Both the position numbers and the translations under genes were made by a program. Source: Mesorhizobium sp. M1C.F.Ca.ET.210.01.1.1 (GTDB lineage: Bacteria > Pseudomonadota > Alphaproteobacteria > Rhizobiales > Rhizobiaceae). From it: DNA of 64,000 nt. The first letter of the stretch is position 1, and every line of letters starts with the position of its first letter. The stretch covers positions 1 through 64,000 of the forward strand of contig NZ_SRUU01000004.1 in assembly GCF_004791585.1 (NCBI RefSeq), given 5' to 3'. This document shows, in pieces, positions 1 through 7,759 of the stretch. The notes beneath the pieces are model-generated. The model was not told the DNA's origin and ran no database searches. It saw only the letters and a list, made by a program, of their open reading frames with translations.

Positions 1-2
1 AA

Positions 3-239
3 GCCGCGATCTGGGCGCGCGACAATATGAGGAAGCCGCTGATCGCCTACATCGCCGGCCTTTCGGCGCCGAAGGGCCGCCGCATGGGCCATGCCGGCGC
101 CATCATCTCGGCCTTCGGCGAGTCGGCACAGGAGAAGGTCGAGATCCTCAAGGACGCCGGCGTCGTCATCGTGCCGACGCCCGCCTCCTTCGGCGAGGTC
201 GTGGCCGATACGCTGGCGCGGACGAAGAAGGCGGCGTGA
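3..239 (+). CDS. mtkB: Malate-CoA ligase (malate thiokinase) alpha subunit, C-terminal part
   Basis: Only the last 78 codons are in the window; the frame is open to the left edge and ends with TGA at 237-239. The sequence GRRMGHAGAIIS near the start is the C-terminal signature of the succinyl-CoA synthetase alpha superfamily, followed by the usual ending with a conserved glycine-rich turn and a Thr-Pro-Ala segment. SucD and MtkB are close homologues and the fragment alone does not separate them. I favour MtkB (ATP-dependent formation of malyl-CoA, cytoplasmic, serine cycle) because the next two genes are a hydroxypyruvate reductase and PEP carboxylase, which cluster with mtkAB in serine-cycle methylotrophs. 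In a TCA-cycle setting sucD would be followed by sucA. The functional choice is inference from context. Confidence 0.7.
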   Translation, partial: AAIWARDNMRKPLIAYIAGLSAPKGRRMGHAGAIISAFGESAQEKVEILKDAGVVIVPTPASFGEVVADTLARTKKAA

Positions 240-312
240 CAGCCGCGAGATGTGAAGTCTCCATCGGGTCGCCGGAAGCTTCGCGGCGACCCATCGATCG
301 GCGAGAAATTCA

Positions 313-1281
313 ATGAAACCGCGTTTGATTGTCACCCGCAGATGGCCTGCCGCCGTCGAAGCGATCCTGGCCGAGCGATTCGATACGACGTTCAACGCCA
401 GCGATACGCCGCTCAGTCCTGCCGCAATGACTTCCGCCTTCGCGGATTATGATGCCATTCTAGCAACAGTCAGCGATCGCTTGCCTTCTGCGGTGTTTCC
501 CGAGAGCGCCGCGCGCACCCGCATCATCGCCAATTTCGGCGTCGGCTTCAGCCATATCGACGTCGCGGCCGCCCGCGACCGCGAGATCGTGGTGACCAAC
601 ACGCCGGGCGTGCTGACCGACTGCACCGCCGACCTCGCGCTCAGCCTGATACTGGCTGTAGCGCGCCGGACCGGTGAAGGCGAGCGGCAACTGCGGGCCG
701 GAGAGTGGCGTGGCTGGTCGCCGACCCATATGGCCGGCGCGAAGGTGTCGGGCAAGACCTTGGGTATTGTCGGCATGGGGCGCATCGGCAAGGCGACAGC
801 CAGGCGCGCGCATTTTGGCTTCGGCATGAAGATCGTGTTCTTCAACCGCTCGCCGGTCGACGATGACGAGACGCGCGCCATGGGCGCAGTGCAGATGCCG
901 ACTTTGGAAGATGTGCTCACGGCATCCGATTTCGTGTCGCTGCATTGTCCGGGCGGCACTGAAAACCGACATCTCATCAATGCTCGAAACCTGCGGTTGA
1001 TGAAGCGCGGCGCGTTCTTGATCAACACTGCGCGCGGCGACGTCATCGATCAGGATGCCCTGATCGGCGCGCTGGAAAGGCGCGAGATCGCAGGCGCAGG
1101 TCTCGACGTCTTTGCCGACGAGCCGGCCGTTCCGGAGGCGCTGAAGCAGCTGGAGAACGTCGTGCTGCTGCCGCATCTCGGCAGCGCGACCGAGGAAACG
1201 CGCGTGGCGATGGGCATGAAGGTCGTGGAGAACCTGACCGCCTTCTTCGAGGGTCGCCCGGTTCCTGATCGGGTCGCCTGA
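313..1281 (+). CDS. hprA: D-2-hydroxyacid dehydrogenase, likely hydroxypyruvate/glyoxylate reductase
   Basis: The 322-residue protein is a full-length NAD(P)-dependent D-2-hydroxyacid dehydrogenase. The Rossmann dinucleotide-binding motif GMGRIG lies near residues 154-159. The catalytic triad of the family is present as Arg241 in the TARG segment, Glu270 in FADEP and His288 in LPHLGS. Enzymes of this group reduce hydroxypyruvate to D-glycerate or glyoxylate to glycolate in the cytoplasm. The gene lies 73 bp after the malate-CoA ligase fragment and 71 bp before ppc, all on the plus strand, which fits the hydroxypyruvate reductase step of the serine cycle. The substrate cannot be read from sequence alone; phosphoglycerate dehydrogenase is unlikely because the C-terminal ACT region is absent. 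Confidence 0.8.
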   Translation: MKPRLIVTRRWPAAVEAILAERFDTTFNASDTPLSPAAMTSAFADYDAILATVSDRLPSAVFPESAARTRIIANFGVGFSHIDVAAARDREIVVTNTPGVLTDCTADLALSLILAVARRTGEGERQLRAGEWRGWSPTHMAGAKVSGKTLGIVGMGRIGKATARRAHFGFGMKIVFFNRSPVDDDETRAMGAVQMPTLEDVLTASDFVSLHCPGGTENRHLINARNLRLMKRGAFLINTARGDVIDQDALIGALERREIAGAGLDVFADEPAVPEALKQLENVVLLPHLGSATEETRVAMGMKVVENLTAFFEGRPVPDRVA

Positions 1282-1352
1282 CTGCCGGCGTCGCCCTCGG
1301 TTCAGGACGCGGCCCCAGCGGCAATCGATGCGGACGAATCAGGAAAGCGGGT

Positions 1353-4037
1353 TTGGAACAGAGCAGACGCATCAACTTTCGTGAGGACGAGCGCAGCCTC
1401 TTGCTGCGCCTGCTGCTTCAGGTCGCAAGCGCGCGTGAGCCCGAAATTGCCGCCGTCTTGGCCGGACGCAGGCCGCTTGTCTCCCTCGCCGCGGAGCAGC
1501 GCATCCCGGCGCTTCAGGCGACCGGCGTATGGTTCCAGTTGCTGACGATTGCCGACGAGTTGCTTGCCATGCGGGCGCGTCGCGAACTCGAGCAAGGCGC
1601 AGGCGCCGACGAGGTGCCCGGCTCGTTGGCCAGCGTAGTCGCGCAGATGGCGGCGAACGGCAACTCGGCGGAGGAAGTCCAGGCGACGCTCGATGGGCTT
1701 TGCGTCGGGCCGACCATGACCGCGCACCCGACTGAGGCCAAGCGTGTCACGGTGCTGGAGATCCACCGCCGCATCTATCGCAAGCTGACCGAACTCGACC
1801 AGCCGCGCTGGGCGCCGCGCGAACGCGACCTGCTGGTCGCCGACCTGGAAAGCGAGATAGAGCTCCTGTGGATGACGGGCGAGCTGCGGCTGGAGCGCCC
1901 GACCGTCGAAGGCGAAATCGCCTGGGGCCTGCATTTCTTTCGCGAGGTCATCTTCGAGGCAACGCCGCAGCTCTATGGCAAGCTTCAAGGCGCCTTCGAG
2001 CGTCACTATCCGGGAGAGCCGATCAGAATTCCCTCCTTCATGCGCTATGCCTCGTGGATCGGCGGCGACCGCGACGGCAATCCAAATGTGACGGCCGCAG
2101 TCACCGCCCACGCCATGTCCGAATACCGCAATACCGCCATAGGCTGGTATCTGGCGCAGGTGCAGCGGCTGGTGACGGTGCTCAGCGCCAGCTCGAACGT
2201 CATCGACCTGCCGGCGAGCTTCAAGCCGGTGCTGCAAACGGCGCTTGATAAAAGCGGACAGGCTGACGTGATCGCCGCCCGCAACCCTGACGAACCGCTT
2301 CGCCAGTTCGCTTCGGCCTTGCTTGGCCGGTTGGTGGCCACGCGAGCCGGCGGCAAGGCGGCCTACCCCTCGGCCGACGCGTTTCGTGCCGATCTGACCG
2401 CCCTGTCTTGCGTTCTCGAAGCCATCGGAGGGCGCGCGGTAGCCAGGCGTTTCGTCCAGCCTCTGCTTTGGCAGGTCGGAAGCTTCGGCTTCCGTACGGT
2501 CTCACTCGACATCCGGCAGAACTCCACGGTCGTCAACCGGGTGTTGGCCGAGCTGTTTGCGCTGACAAATCCCGCCGAGCCGGTCGCACCCGGCACGCCG
2601 CAATGGTCGGCGCGCATTCGCGCGGCCTTGAGTGGGGGCGAGCGGCTGGAGATCGACGCCGGCCGACTCTCGCCCGAAGCAGGTGAACTGCTTTCGACAT
2701 TCTCCGTCATCCGTGAGCACATCTCCGCCTCGGATGCCGACGCAGTTGGCTCATTCGTTCTCAGCATGACCCGCTCGACTGACGATCTGCTCGCGGTCTA
2801 TCTGCTGGCGCAATATTGCGGACTTTCAACCGCGCCGGGTGGCGGCGGCACAATCAGGCTGCGGATCGTGCCATTGTTCGAGACCATCGCCGATCTTAAA
2901 GCCGCTCCTGGCATCCTGAGCGGATTGCTCGGCGTTTCACTGGTGCGGCAGACGGTGCGGGATTTCGGCGCGCGCCAGGAAATCATGCTTGGCTATTCAG
3001 ATTCCAACAAGGACGGCGGATTCCTGGCTTCCAATTGGGAACTGGCAAAAGCGCAAAAGCGCCTCGCTGCCGTGGGGCGCAGGCACAACGTCAGGATCAG
3101 CTTCTTTCACGGCCGCGGCGGCTCGGTCAGCCGCGGCGGCGCGCCGACCGGCCGGGCGATAGCGGCACAGCCGCAAGGCACTGTCGCCAGGAGCATGCGC
3201 GTGACGGAGCAGGGCGAGGTCGTATCGTCGAAATTCGCCAACCGCGGTACAGGCCTTAACCAGCTCGAGGTTCTGGCCGCTGGCGTGCTGGCGCACAGTG
3301 TGGGATTGCTCGGTGGTTCCGAGCCGAAGGAAACACCGGAGTTCGATGAGGCGCTGGAAGCGCTGGCAGGCATGTCGCAGGCATCCTATGCCAGGTTGAT
3401 GGCTGAGCCCGGCTTCCTCCATTATTTCAACCAGGCGAGCCCGGTCGCGGAACTGGCGCTCCTGAAAATGGGCTCACGGCCGGATCGCCGTTTCGGCGCC
3501 AGCGGCATTGCCGACCTGCGCGCCATTCCATGGGTTTTCGCCTGGAGCCAGAACCGCCATCTGTTGACCGGCTGGTATGGCATCGGCAGCGCGCTGAGCT
3601 CCTTCGTCACGGTGCGCGGCGAGGCCGGGCGCGAACTTCTGGCTCGCATGTTCGAGCACTCGCGCTTCTTCCGCCTGATCGTCGACGAGGCCGAGAAGAC
3701 GCTTTACCAGTCGGACATGGAGATTGCGCGGCTTTACGCCGGCCTGGTGTCCGACAGCGATGCAGCCCAACGAATCTACGCCCGCATCGCCGCCGAATAC
3801 GAACTGACGCGACGGCTGATCGGCGACCTCACGGGCGGCGATCTTTCGGCGCGCTTTCCGATGTTCAAGCGGCGTTTCGACAATCTGCGGCGACAGATGG
3901 ACGACATTCACCGCCTGCAGGTCGATCTGCTGCGTGAAGTTCGGGCCAGTACCGGCACGGCGGACCAAAAGCGGACGACCGACGCTCTGCTCGTATCGAT
4001 CAATTGCATCTCGGCCGGCCTTGGCTGGACGGGATAG
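1353..4037 (+). CDS. ppc: Phosphoenolpyruvate carboxylase
   Basis: The 894-residue protein matches bacterial PEP carboxylase in length and motifs. It carboxylates PEP with bicarbonate to oxaloacetate. The catalytic histidine segment TAHPTEAKR (His125) and the mobile loop HGRGGSVSRGG (His586 onward) are intact. I chose the TTG at 1353 because AGGAAAG lies at 1341-1347, about six bases upstream, and no ATG fits better. Two positions that bind the inhibitor L-aspartate in the E. coli enzyme look altered: Gln786 stands where Lys773 is expected, and the C-terminus reads GLGWTG instead of the usual RNTG, so Trp892 replaces Asn881. That suggests weak or no aspartate feedback. Its place beside hprA and mtkB suggests it serves a serine-cycle-type assimilation as well as anaplerosis. 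Confidence 0.95.
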   Translation: MEQSRRINFREDERSLLLRLLLQVASAREPEIAAVLAGRRPLVSLAAEQRIPALQATGVWFQLLTIADELLAMRARRELEQGAGADEVPGSLASVVAQMAANGNSAEEVQATLDGLCVGPTMTAHPTEAKRVTVLEIHRRIYRKLTELDQPRWAPRERDLLVADLESEIELLWMTGELRLERPTVEGEIAWGLHFFREVIFEATPQLYGKLQGAFERHYPGEPIRIPSFMRYASWIGGDRDGNPNVTAAVTAHAMSEYRNTAIGWYLAQVQRLVTVLSASSNVIDLPASFKPVLQTALDKSGQADVIAARNPDEPLRQFASALLGRLVATRAGGKAAYPSADAFRADLTALSCVLEAIGGRAVARRFVQPLLWQVGSFGFRTVSLDIRQNSTVVNRVLAELFALTNPAEPVAPGTPQWSARIRAALSGGERLEIDAGRLSPEAGELLSTFSVIREHISASDADAVGSFVLSMTRSTDDLLAVYLLAQYCGLSTAPGGGGTIRLRIVPLFETIADLKAAPGILSGLLGVSLVRQTVRDFGARQEIMLGYSDSNKDGGFLASNWELAKAQKRLAAVGRRHNVRISFFHGRGGSVSRGGAPTGRAIAAQPQGTVARSMRVTEQGEVVSSKFANRGTGLNQLEVLAAGVLAHSVGLLGGSEPKETPEFDEALEALAGMSQASYARLMAEPGFLHYFNQASPVAELALLKMGSRPDRRFGASGIADLRAIPWVFAWSQNRHLLTGWYGIGSALSSFVTVRGEAGRELLARMFEHSRFFRLIVDEAEKTLYQSDMEIARLYAGLVSDSDAAQRIYARIAAEYELTRRLIGDLTGGDLSARFPMFKRRFDNLRRQMDDIHRLQVDLLREVRASTGTADQKRTTDALLVSINCISAGLGWTG

Positions 4038-4140
4038 GCTAGGCCCGTCTCAGGCTCGCAATACCTTTTTGTCGCGTGCGGTACTGCTCGCCCACGTATG
4101 ATCGCGTAGGGCTTTCAGAGGCAATTCGTCAGGAGAGTTT

Positions 4141-4225
4141 TGGTGCGGTCGAGAAGACTCGAACTTCCACGGGTTGCCCCACAGCGACCTCAACGCTGCG
4201 CGTCTACCAATTCCGCCACGACCGC
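4141..4225 (-). tRNA. tRNA-Leu (anticodon GAG)
   Basis: Read on the minus strand, a GCGGTCG acceptor arm at 4225-4219 pairs with CGACCGC at 4151-4145. The discriminator base is A and the CCA end is encoded at 4143-4141. The anticodon loop reads TTGAGGT, giving GAG, and a long variable arm is present as expected for a class II leucine tRNA of 85 nt. It stands alone between ppc and lipB on the opposite strand. Confidence 0.95.
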
Positions 4226-4258
4226 ACGTGGTAGGAGCCGGAACCGACCGGCCCGGGG

Positions 4259-4287
4259 CCTGTAGCAAATCGTTTCCGGCGAAACAA
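4259..4287 (-). promoter_or_regulatory. Candidate sigma70 promoter of tRNA-Leu
   Basis: On the minus strand TTGTTT (4287-4282) and TACAGG (4264-4259) are separated by 17 bases and would start a transcript about 25 bases before the mature tRNA end. The hexamers are only partial matches. Confidence 0.4.
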
Positions 4288-4458
4288 GTGCGCCGTGCGG
4301 AATATTCGTCGCTGATTTGCACAACCCCTCACGAGCCGGCGGCGCACGACCGGAACTGGACGTTTTGGCCGATTGCCGCCATATAAGCGCAAATCATGCC
4401 GCCCAAGGTGCGACGCGGTTTTGGGGTCACGGCATACATAGTCGAGAACGAACAATCC

Positions 4459-5202
4459 ATGACAGAACGCAGCCAGATCGCCACGTCGTTCCTGCCCCTT
4501 CCCGGTTCGGCGCCGGTCGAATGGGTGATCGAGCCCGGCCTTACTTCCTATCCGGACGCGCTTGCCTTCATGGAAGCGCGCGCCGAGGCGATCCGTAGCG
4601 GCGCAGCCAACGAGATGGTCTGGCTGGTCGAGCATCCGCCGCTCTACACCGCAGGCACGAGCGCCCGCATCGAGGACCTCATCGAGCCCGACCGGTTCCC
4701 GGTGTTTCCGGCCGGCCGCGGCGGCGAATACACCTATCACGGGCCCGGCCAGCGCGTGGCCTATGTCATGCTCGACCTGAAACGCCGGCGTGAGGACGTT
4801 CGCGCCTTCGTCGCCGCGCTGGAGCAATGGATCATCGGCACTCTTGCCGCCTTCAACGTGCGCGGCGAGCGGCGCGAGGACCGGGTCGGTGTCTGGGTGG
4901 TGCGGCCGGATCGCCCTGCCCTGCCCGACGGCTCGCCCGCCGAGGACAAGATCGCCGCCATCGGGATCAGGCTCAGGCGCTGGGTAAGCTTTCACGGCAT
5001 CGCCATCAATGTTGAGCCGGAGCTCGGCCATTTCAGCGGTATCGTGCCTTGCGGCGTCTCGGACCATGGCGTGACCAGCCTCGTCGACCTTGGCCTGCCC
5101 GTTGCCATGGCAGACCTCGACGTCGCGCTGAAATCGGCCTTCGAGGATGTGTTCGGGCCGGCCGCTGCGCCAGTGGCGGAGCCGGCGCGCAAGGCTGGCT
5201 GA
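4459..5202 (+). CDS. lipB: Octanoyl-[acyl-carrier-protein]:protein octanoyltransferase
   Basis: LipB moves the octanoyl group from acyl carrier protein to the lipoyl domains of 2-oxoacid dehydrogenases and GcvH in the cytoplasm. The 247-residue reading keeps all family motifs in order: [23 protein letters not shown], the lysine of EDKIAAIGI (Lys164) and the catalytic cysteine in IVPCG (Cys198). I chose the ATG at 4459. An upstream in-frame ATG at 4396 would add 21 residues with no similarity to the family. Neither start has a strong ribosome binding site, so the N-terminus is the least certain part. A tail of about 25 residues rich in Ala and Pro follows the conserved domain. It is convergent with the next gene, 19 bp away. 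Confidence 0.93.
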   Translation: MTERSQIATSFLPLPGSAPVEWVIEPGLTSYPDALAFMEARAEAIRSGAANEMVWLVEHPPLYTAGTSARIEDLIEPDRFPVFPAGRGGEYTYHGPGQRVAYVMLDLKRRREDVRAFVAALEQWIIGTLAAFNVRGERREDRVGVWVVRPDRPALPDGSPAEDKIAAIGIRLRRWVSFHGIAINVEPELGHFSGIVPCGVSDHGVTSLVDLGLPVAMADLDVALKSAFEDVFGPAAAPVAEPARKAG

Positions 5203-5221
5203 TCCTCCCGCGCATACTGCG

Positions 5222-6472
5222 TCACATCAGCTGCGCGGACGCCCAGAGCACGCCGTAGCCGTGAATGGAAAAGACCGCCAGCAGCGCGCCGGCCATGGCC
5301 AGGCGGTCGAAGGTATGGATCGGCTTCAGCTCGTGGCGCGACTTCACGCCGCTTCCCACGGTGATGAGGCTGAGGATCGAAAACACCGCGCCGGTGACAA
5401 GCAGGAAGCTGGACGGGAACCCGGCACGCCAGCCAAGCGCCAGCAGGGCGGACAGCAGCAGGAAGGAGGCCAGCGCGAGCACAATCGGCCCCGGGCAGAT
5501 CTGGCGCAGCACCTGGCCGCCGTCGAACTTCCACACCGGCACCAGATTGGCGATGTTGAACAGCGAGGCGCAGCCGGCAAGCGCCGCCAGCAGCAACGCC
5601 GGCAGACGGTGCCCTTCGCTACCGGCAAAGCCGCTGGCGGCGATCAGGACAGGCACCAGGAAAGCGGAGAAGCCGGCGCCCATCAGCGCCACGAAGGCGA
5701 CCTCGAAGCGGCTGTCATAGGGCCGGCCGCCCATGGCGATGCCGCCGAGCAGCGGGATGAAGATCATCCGCGCCCGGCGATGCCCCGTCAGGCGGAACGC
5801 CGCCATGTGGCCAAGTTCGTGCAGCGCCACCACCGCGGTCAGGATCGCGGCCAGCGCCAGCCCGCCAAGGTTGAGCCCGAAGAACGGCCACAGGATGAAG
5901 GCCGAAAGCACGGCGAAGCCGATCTGGCTCACCGGATGCTCGAACCAGCCGCCCTTGCGATATGTGCCGGTCCTCGCCCAGACCTGCAGCTTAGCCAACT
6001 CGCGGCGCATGGCGAAGAAGCGGAAGATCAGGAAGGCGACGCCGCGATAGCGGTCGGTCTGCGTCAGCGTGACCCGCGTCGCACCGCCTTCGGGCGCGAG
6101 TTCCGTGGTTTCGCGATAGTTGGCCCAGAACGAGGGATCGAGCGCCGTATCCTCGATGACGCGCATCGAGAAACGGCTGCCTTCCACCACATCGTCGAAC
6201 CGCGCCTTACGTTCGATCGGCCGGCCATCCCGCCCCTCCCAGGACAGTTTGATCAGCGCCGTACCCTCATTGTCTTGAGGTTCGGCGGAGAGGATTTCAC
6301 CCGACCAGCCCGCATCGGCGCCGAACGGCCACAGCGCCTGCCAGAGGCGTTTGCGATCGGCCTCTATCACACGGCTGACGGTGACCGTGCGCAACCCCAG
6401 CGGCACGGTCATCAAGAGAAAGATCAGCCCGAGATTTCCGGCCACGAGGGTGACCGTGACGATGACCGACAC
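5222..6472 (-). CDS. Site-2 protease (M50) family membrane protein with N-terminal SRPBCC-like domain
   Basis: The 416-residue protein starts with one hydrophobic segment (about residues 5-26). A soluble stretch of about 130 residues follows that has the look of an SRPBCC/START lipid- or ligand-binding fold; its opening, with VSRVIEADRKRLWQALW, is typical. Then comes a polytopic membrane part with the zinc motif HELGH at 218-222 and the second M50 motif NLVPVWKFDGG near 309-319. The protease half is therefore intact in its metal ligands. Site-2 proteases cut transmembrane segments of regulators or small peptides inside the membrane. The start is a GTG at 6472 with a GGGAG stretch upstream. 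No PDZ domain is visible. The substrate is unknown, and the SRPBCC assignment is my reading without a profile search. Confidence 0.75.
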   Translation of the reverse strand: MSVIVTVTLVAGNLGLIFLLMTVPLGLRTVTVSRVIEADRKRLWQALWPFGADAGWSGEILSAEPQDNEGTALIKLSWEGRDGRPIERKARFDDVVEGSRFSMRVIEDTALDPSFWANYRETTELAPEGGATRVTLTQTDRYRGVAFLIFRFFAMRRELAKLQVWARTGTYRKGGWFEHPVSQIGFAVLSAFILWPFFGLNLGGLALAAILTAVVALHELGHMAAFRLTGHRRARMIFIPLLGGIAMGGRPYDSRFEVAFVALMGAGFSAFLVPVLIAASGFAGSEGHRLPALLLAALAGCASLFNIANLVPVWKFDGGQVLRQICPGPIVLALASFLLLSALLALGWRAGFPSSFLLVTGAVFSILSLITVGSGVKSRHELKPIHTFDRLAMAGALLAVFSIHGYGVLWASAQLM

Positions 6473-6535
6473 TGCCTTTGCTCCCCATCTTCGGAAACCA
6501 GCCTAGCGGCGGCGCGGCCAAGAAAGACTTAACAA

Positions 6536-6612
6536 GGGGTGGGCTTTTTCCCATCCCCAGGGCGGGCCTTTTTTTGCCCGCCCGAACAACGGGGCGGGCT
6601 CTTGCCAGCCCC
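6536..6612. repeat. Three adjacent GC-rich hairpins
   Basis: Three inverted repeats stand in a row: GGGGTGGG/CCCATCCCC at 6536-6558, GGGCGGGC/GCCCGCCC with an all-T loop (plus strand) at 6560-6583, and GGGGC/GCCCC at 6591-6612. They follow the 28-codon ORF on the minus strand, so they may end its transcript, but no clean T tract follows the stems in that direction. They may equally belong to a dispersed rhizobial hairpin family. Confidence 0.6.
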
Positions 6613-6632
6613 TGCGGCGGCGAAGCGCCTGG

Positions 6633-6719
6633 TCACATGGCGCCAATCCAGATCGCCATGGAAATGAGAAAGGTGCTCATGCAAACCAGCGAGACGACAT
6701 CCTGAACCAGATCGGCCAT
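6633..6719 (-). CDS. 28-residue hydrophobic peptide, putative SOS-induced membrane protein
   Basis: An ATG at 6719 opens a 28-codon frame that ends with TGA at 6633. The ribosome binding site AGGAGAGAG lies just upstream at the right distance, the best in this part of the window. The product starts MADLVQDVV with two acidic residues and then has one hydrophobic run of about 17-20 residues (SLVCMSTFLISMAIWIGAM), enough for a single membrane span. Directly upstream are a TTGACA hexamer and three GAAC half-sites spaced by exactly seven bases, the LexA-binding pattern of alphaproteobacteria. The nearest known parallel in size and control is Caulobacter SidA, a 29-residue SOS-induced inner-membrane division inhibitor. 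I do not claim sequence homology. Function is unknown; translation is inferred from the RBS and composition. Confidence 0.7.
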   Translation of the reverse strand: MADLVQDVVSLVCMSTFLISMAIWIGAM

Positions 6720-6741
6720 AACTCTCTCCTGTTGTTAGTAT

Positions 6742-6776
6742 GTTCGTAATTTGTTCTAATTTTGTTCGAATGTCAA
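6742..6776 (-). promoter_or_regulatory. Triple LexA half-site (GTTC-N7-GTTC-N7-GTTC) with -35 TTGACA
   Basis: On the plus strand GTTC occurs at 6742-6745, 6753-6756 and 6764-6767, with exactly seven bases between successive copies. Each neighbouring pair makes a full alphaproteobacterial LexA box, so two overlapping boxes share the central half-site. The AT-rich spacers fit known boxes. On the minus strand TTGACA at 6776-6771 would be the -35 element, which puts the boxes over the spacer, the -10 and the start region, 23-48 bases before the ATG of the 28-codon ORF. Binding here would block transcription directly. Confidence 0.8.
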
Positions 6777-6904
6777 CGATAGCGAAGCGCCACTCCAGGC
6801 GAATCCGGCGGGCCAGTTCGGGCAGGGTTAAGGAAAGGTTGACGAGGCGAATGCCGGCCGGCCAGAGCCGACCGGGGCACGTCGAGACTCAGGTCAGGCC
6901 GAGC

Positions 6905-7062
6905 CGAGAATGGTGGATTCCGAGCAGGGGCGGAGCCGTCCTTAAGCTACGTGAGCACCCGCCTACGCCGGCCGTAGCCTTAAACTGCCACTCCGCTCAT
7001 GAGTGCTTCGGTCGGCGAAGGCCGGAAGCGCAGGAGGCCGCCTTTCGCAGGCCGGCCTCACC
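6905..7062. repeat. Dispersed intergenic repeat with internal inverted copies
   Basis: The stretch between the LexA site and the lolD stop holds no credible gene. It contains a GCGGAG...TTAAGCTAC half at about 6930-6950 and a near-complementary half at about 6973-6995, so it can fold into a large cruciform. The right side contains GCCGGAAGCGCAGGAGG and a smaller hairpin, GAGGCCGCC/GGCCGGCCTC. The motifs GTGAGCACC and GGAAGCGCAG recur at 58540-58562, after ilvC. Both copies follow the 3' end of a minus-strand gene. Confidence 0.55.
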
Positions 7063-7078
7063 TTAGTATCGACGTGCC

Positions 7079-7759
7079 TTAAAGCGGAACGACCTTGCCC
7101 TCGGCCAGCGTCACCCGCCGGTCCATGCGCGAGGCCAGCTCGTGATTGTGGGTGGCGATCAGCGCCGCCAGTCCCGATTGCCGCACCAGCGCCTCCAGCG
7201 CATCGAACACGTAGGAGGCGGTGGCCGGATCGAGATTGCCGGTCGGCTCGTCGGCCAGAAGCACCAGCGGCGCATTGGCGACGGCGCGCGCGATTGCCAC
7301 CCGTTGCTGTTCGCCACCGGAAAGTTCCGACGGCCGGTGCTGCGCGCGCTTGCCGATCTGCATGTAGTCCAGCAGTTGCGCCGCCCGCTCGGACGCCTCC
7401 TTGGGAGGCAGCCCCTTGATCAGCTGCGGCATCATGATGTTTTCGAGCGCCGAGAACTCCGGCAGCAGATGATGGAACTGATAGACGAAGCCGATATCGT
7501 TGCGGCGGATCGCGGTGCGTTCCTCGTCGGAGAGCCGGCCGCAGGCGCGGCCGCCAAGGATCACGTCGCCGGCATCCGGGCGCTCTAGCAGTCCCGCCGT
7601 ATGCAGCAAGGTCGACTTGCCCGAGCCCGATGGCGCCACCAGCGCCACCATCTCGCCGCGCCGAAGCGAAAAGTTGGCGCCGTTCAGGATGGTCAGCTTG
7701 CGCGGGCCCTGGACATAGTGCCGCTCGACGCCCTTCAGCTCGATAATGGCTTCGGCCAT
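7079..7759 (-). CDS. lolD: Lipoprotein-releasing ABC transporter ATP-binding protein
   Basis: LolD powers the release of outer-membrane lipoproteins from the inner membrane to the carrier LolA. The 226-residue protein has Walker [10 protein letters not shown] near residues 42-50, the signature LSGGEQQR, Walker B LVLLADEP and the switch histidine in ATHNHEL. The ATG at 7759 overlaps the TGA of the permease gene by one base (TGATG), so the two are translationally coupled; a GTG one codon upstream is the alternative start. It is the last gene of a minus-strand run that begins far upstream with the nuo genes. Confidence 0.93.
   Translation of the reverse strand: MAEAIIELKGVERHYVQGPRKLTILNGANFSLRRGEMVALVAPSGSGKSTLLHTAGLLERPDAGDVILGGRACGRLSDEERTAIRRNDIGFVYQFHHLLPEFSALENIMMPQLIKGLPPKEASERAAQLLDYMQIGKRAQHRPSELSGGEQQRVAIARAVANAPLVLLADEPTGNLDPATASYVFDALEALVRQSGLAALIATHNHELASRMDRRVTLAEGKVVPL

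Noticed and set aside
3..239. Reading the left-edge fragment as sucD
   Set aside because: Family alone allows it, but the following hydroxypyruvate reductase and PEP carboxylase favour malate-CoA ligase. Kept as an alternative in the feature.
6740..7066. A plus-strand frame of 108 codons starting in the LexA sites
   Set aside because: No ribosome binding site, Arg- and Pro-rich low-complexity product, and it crosses the repeat region.
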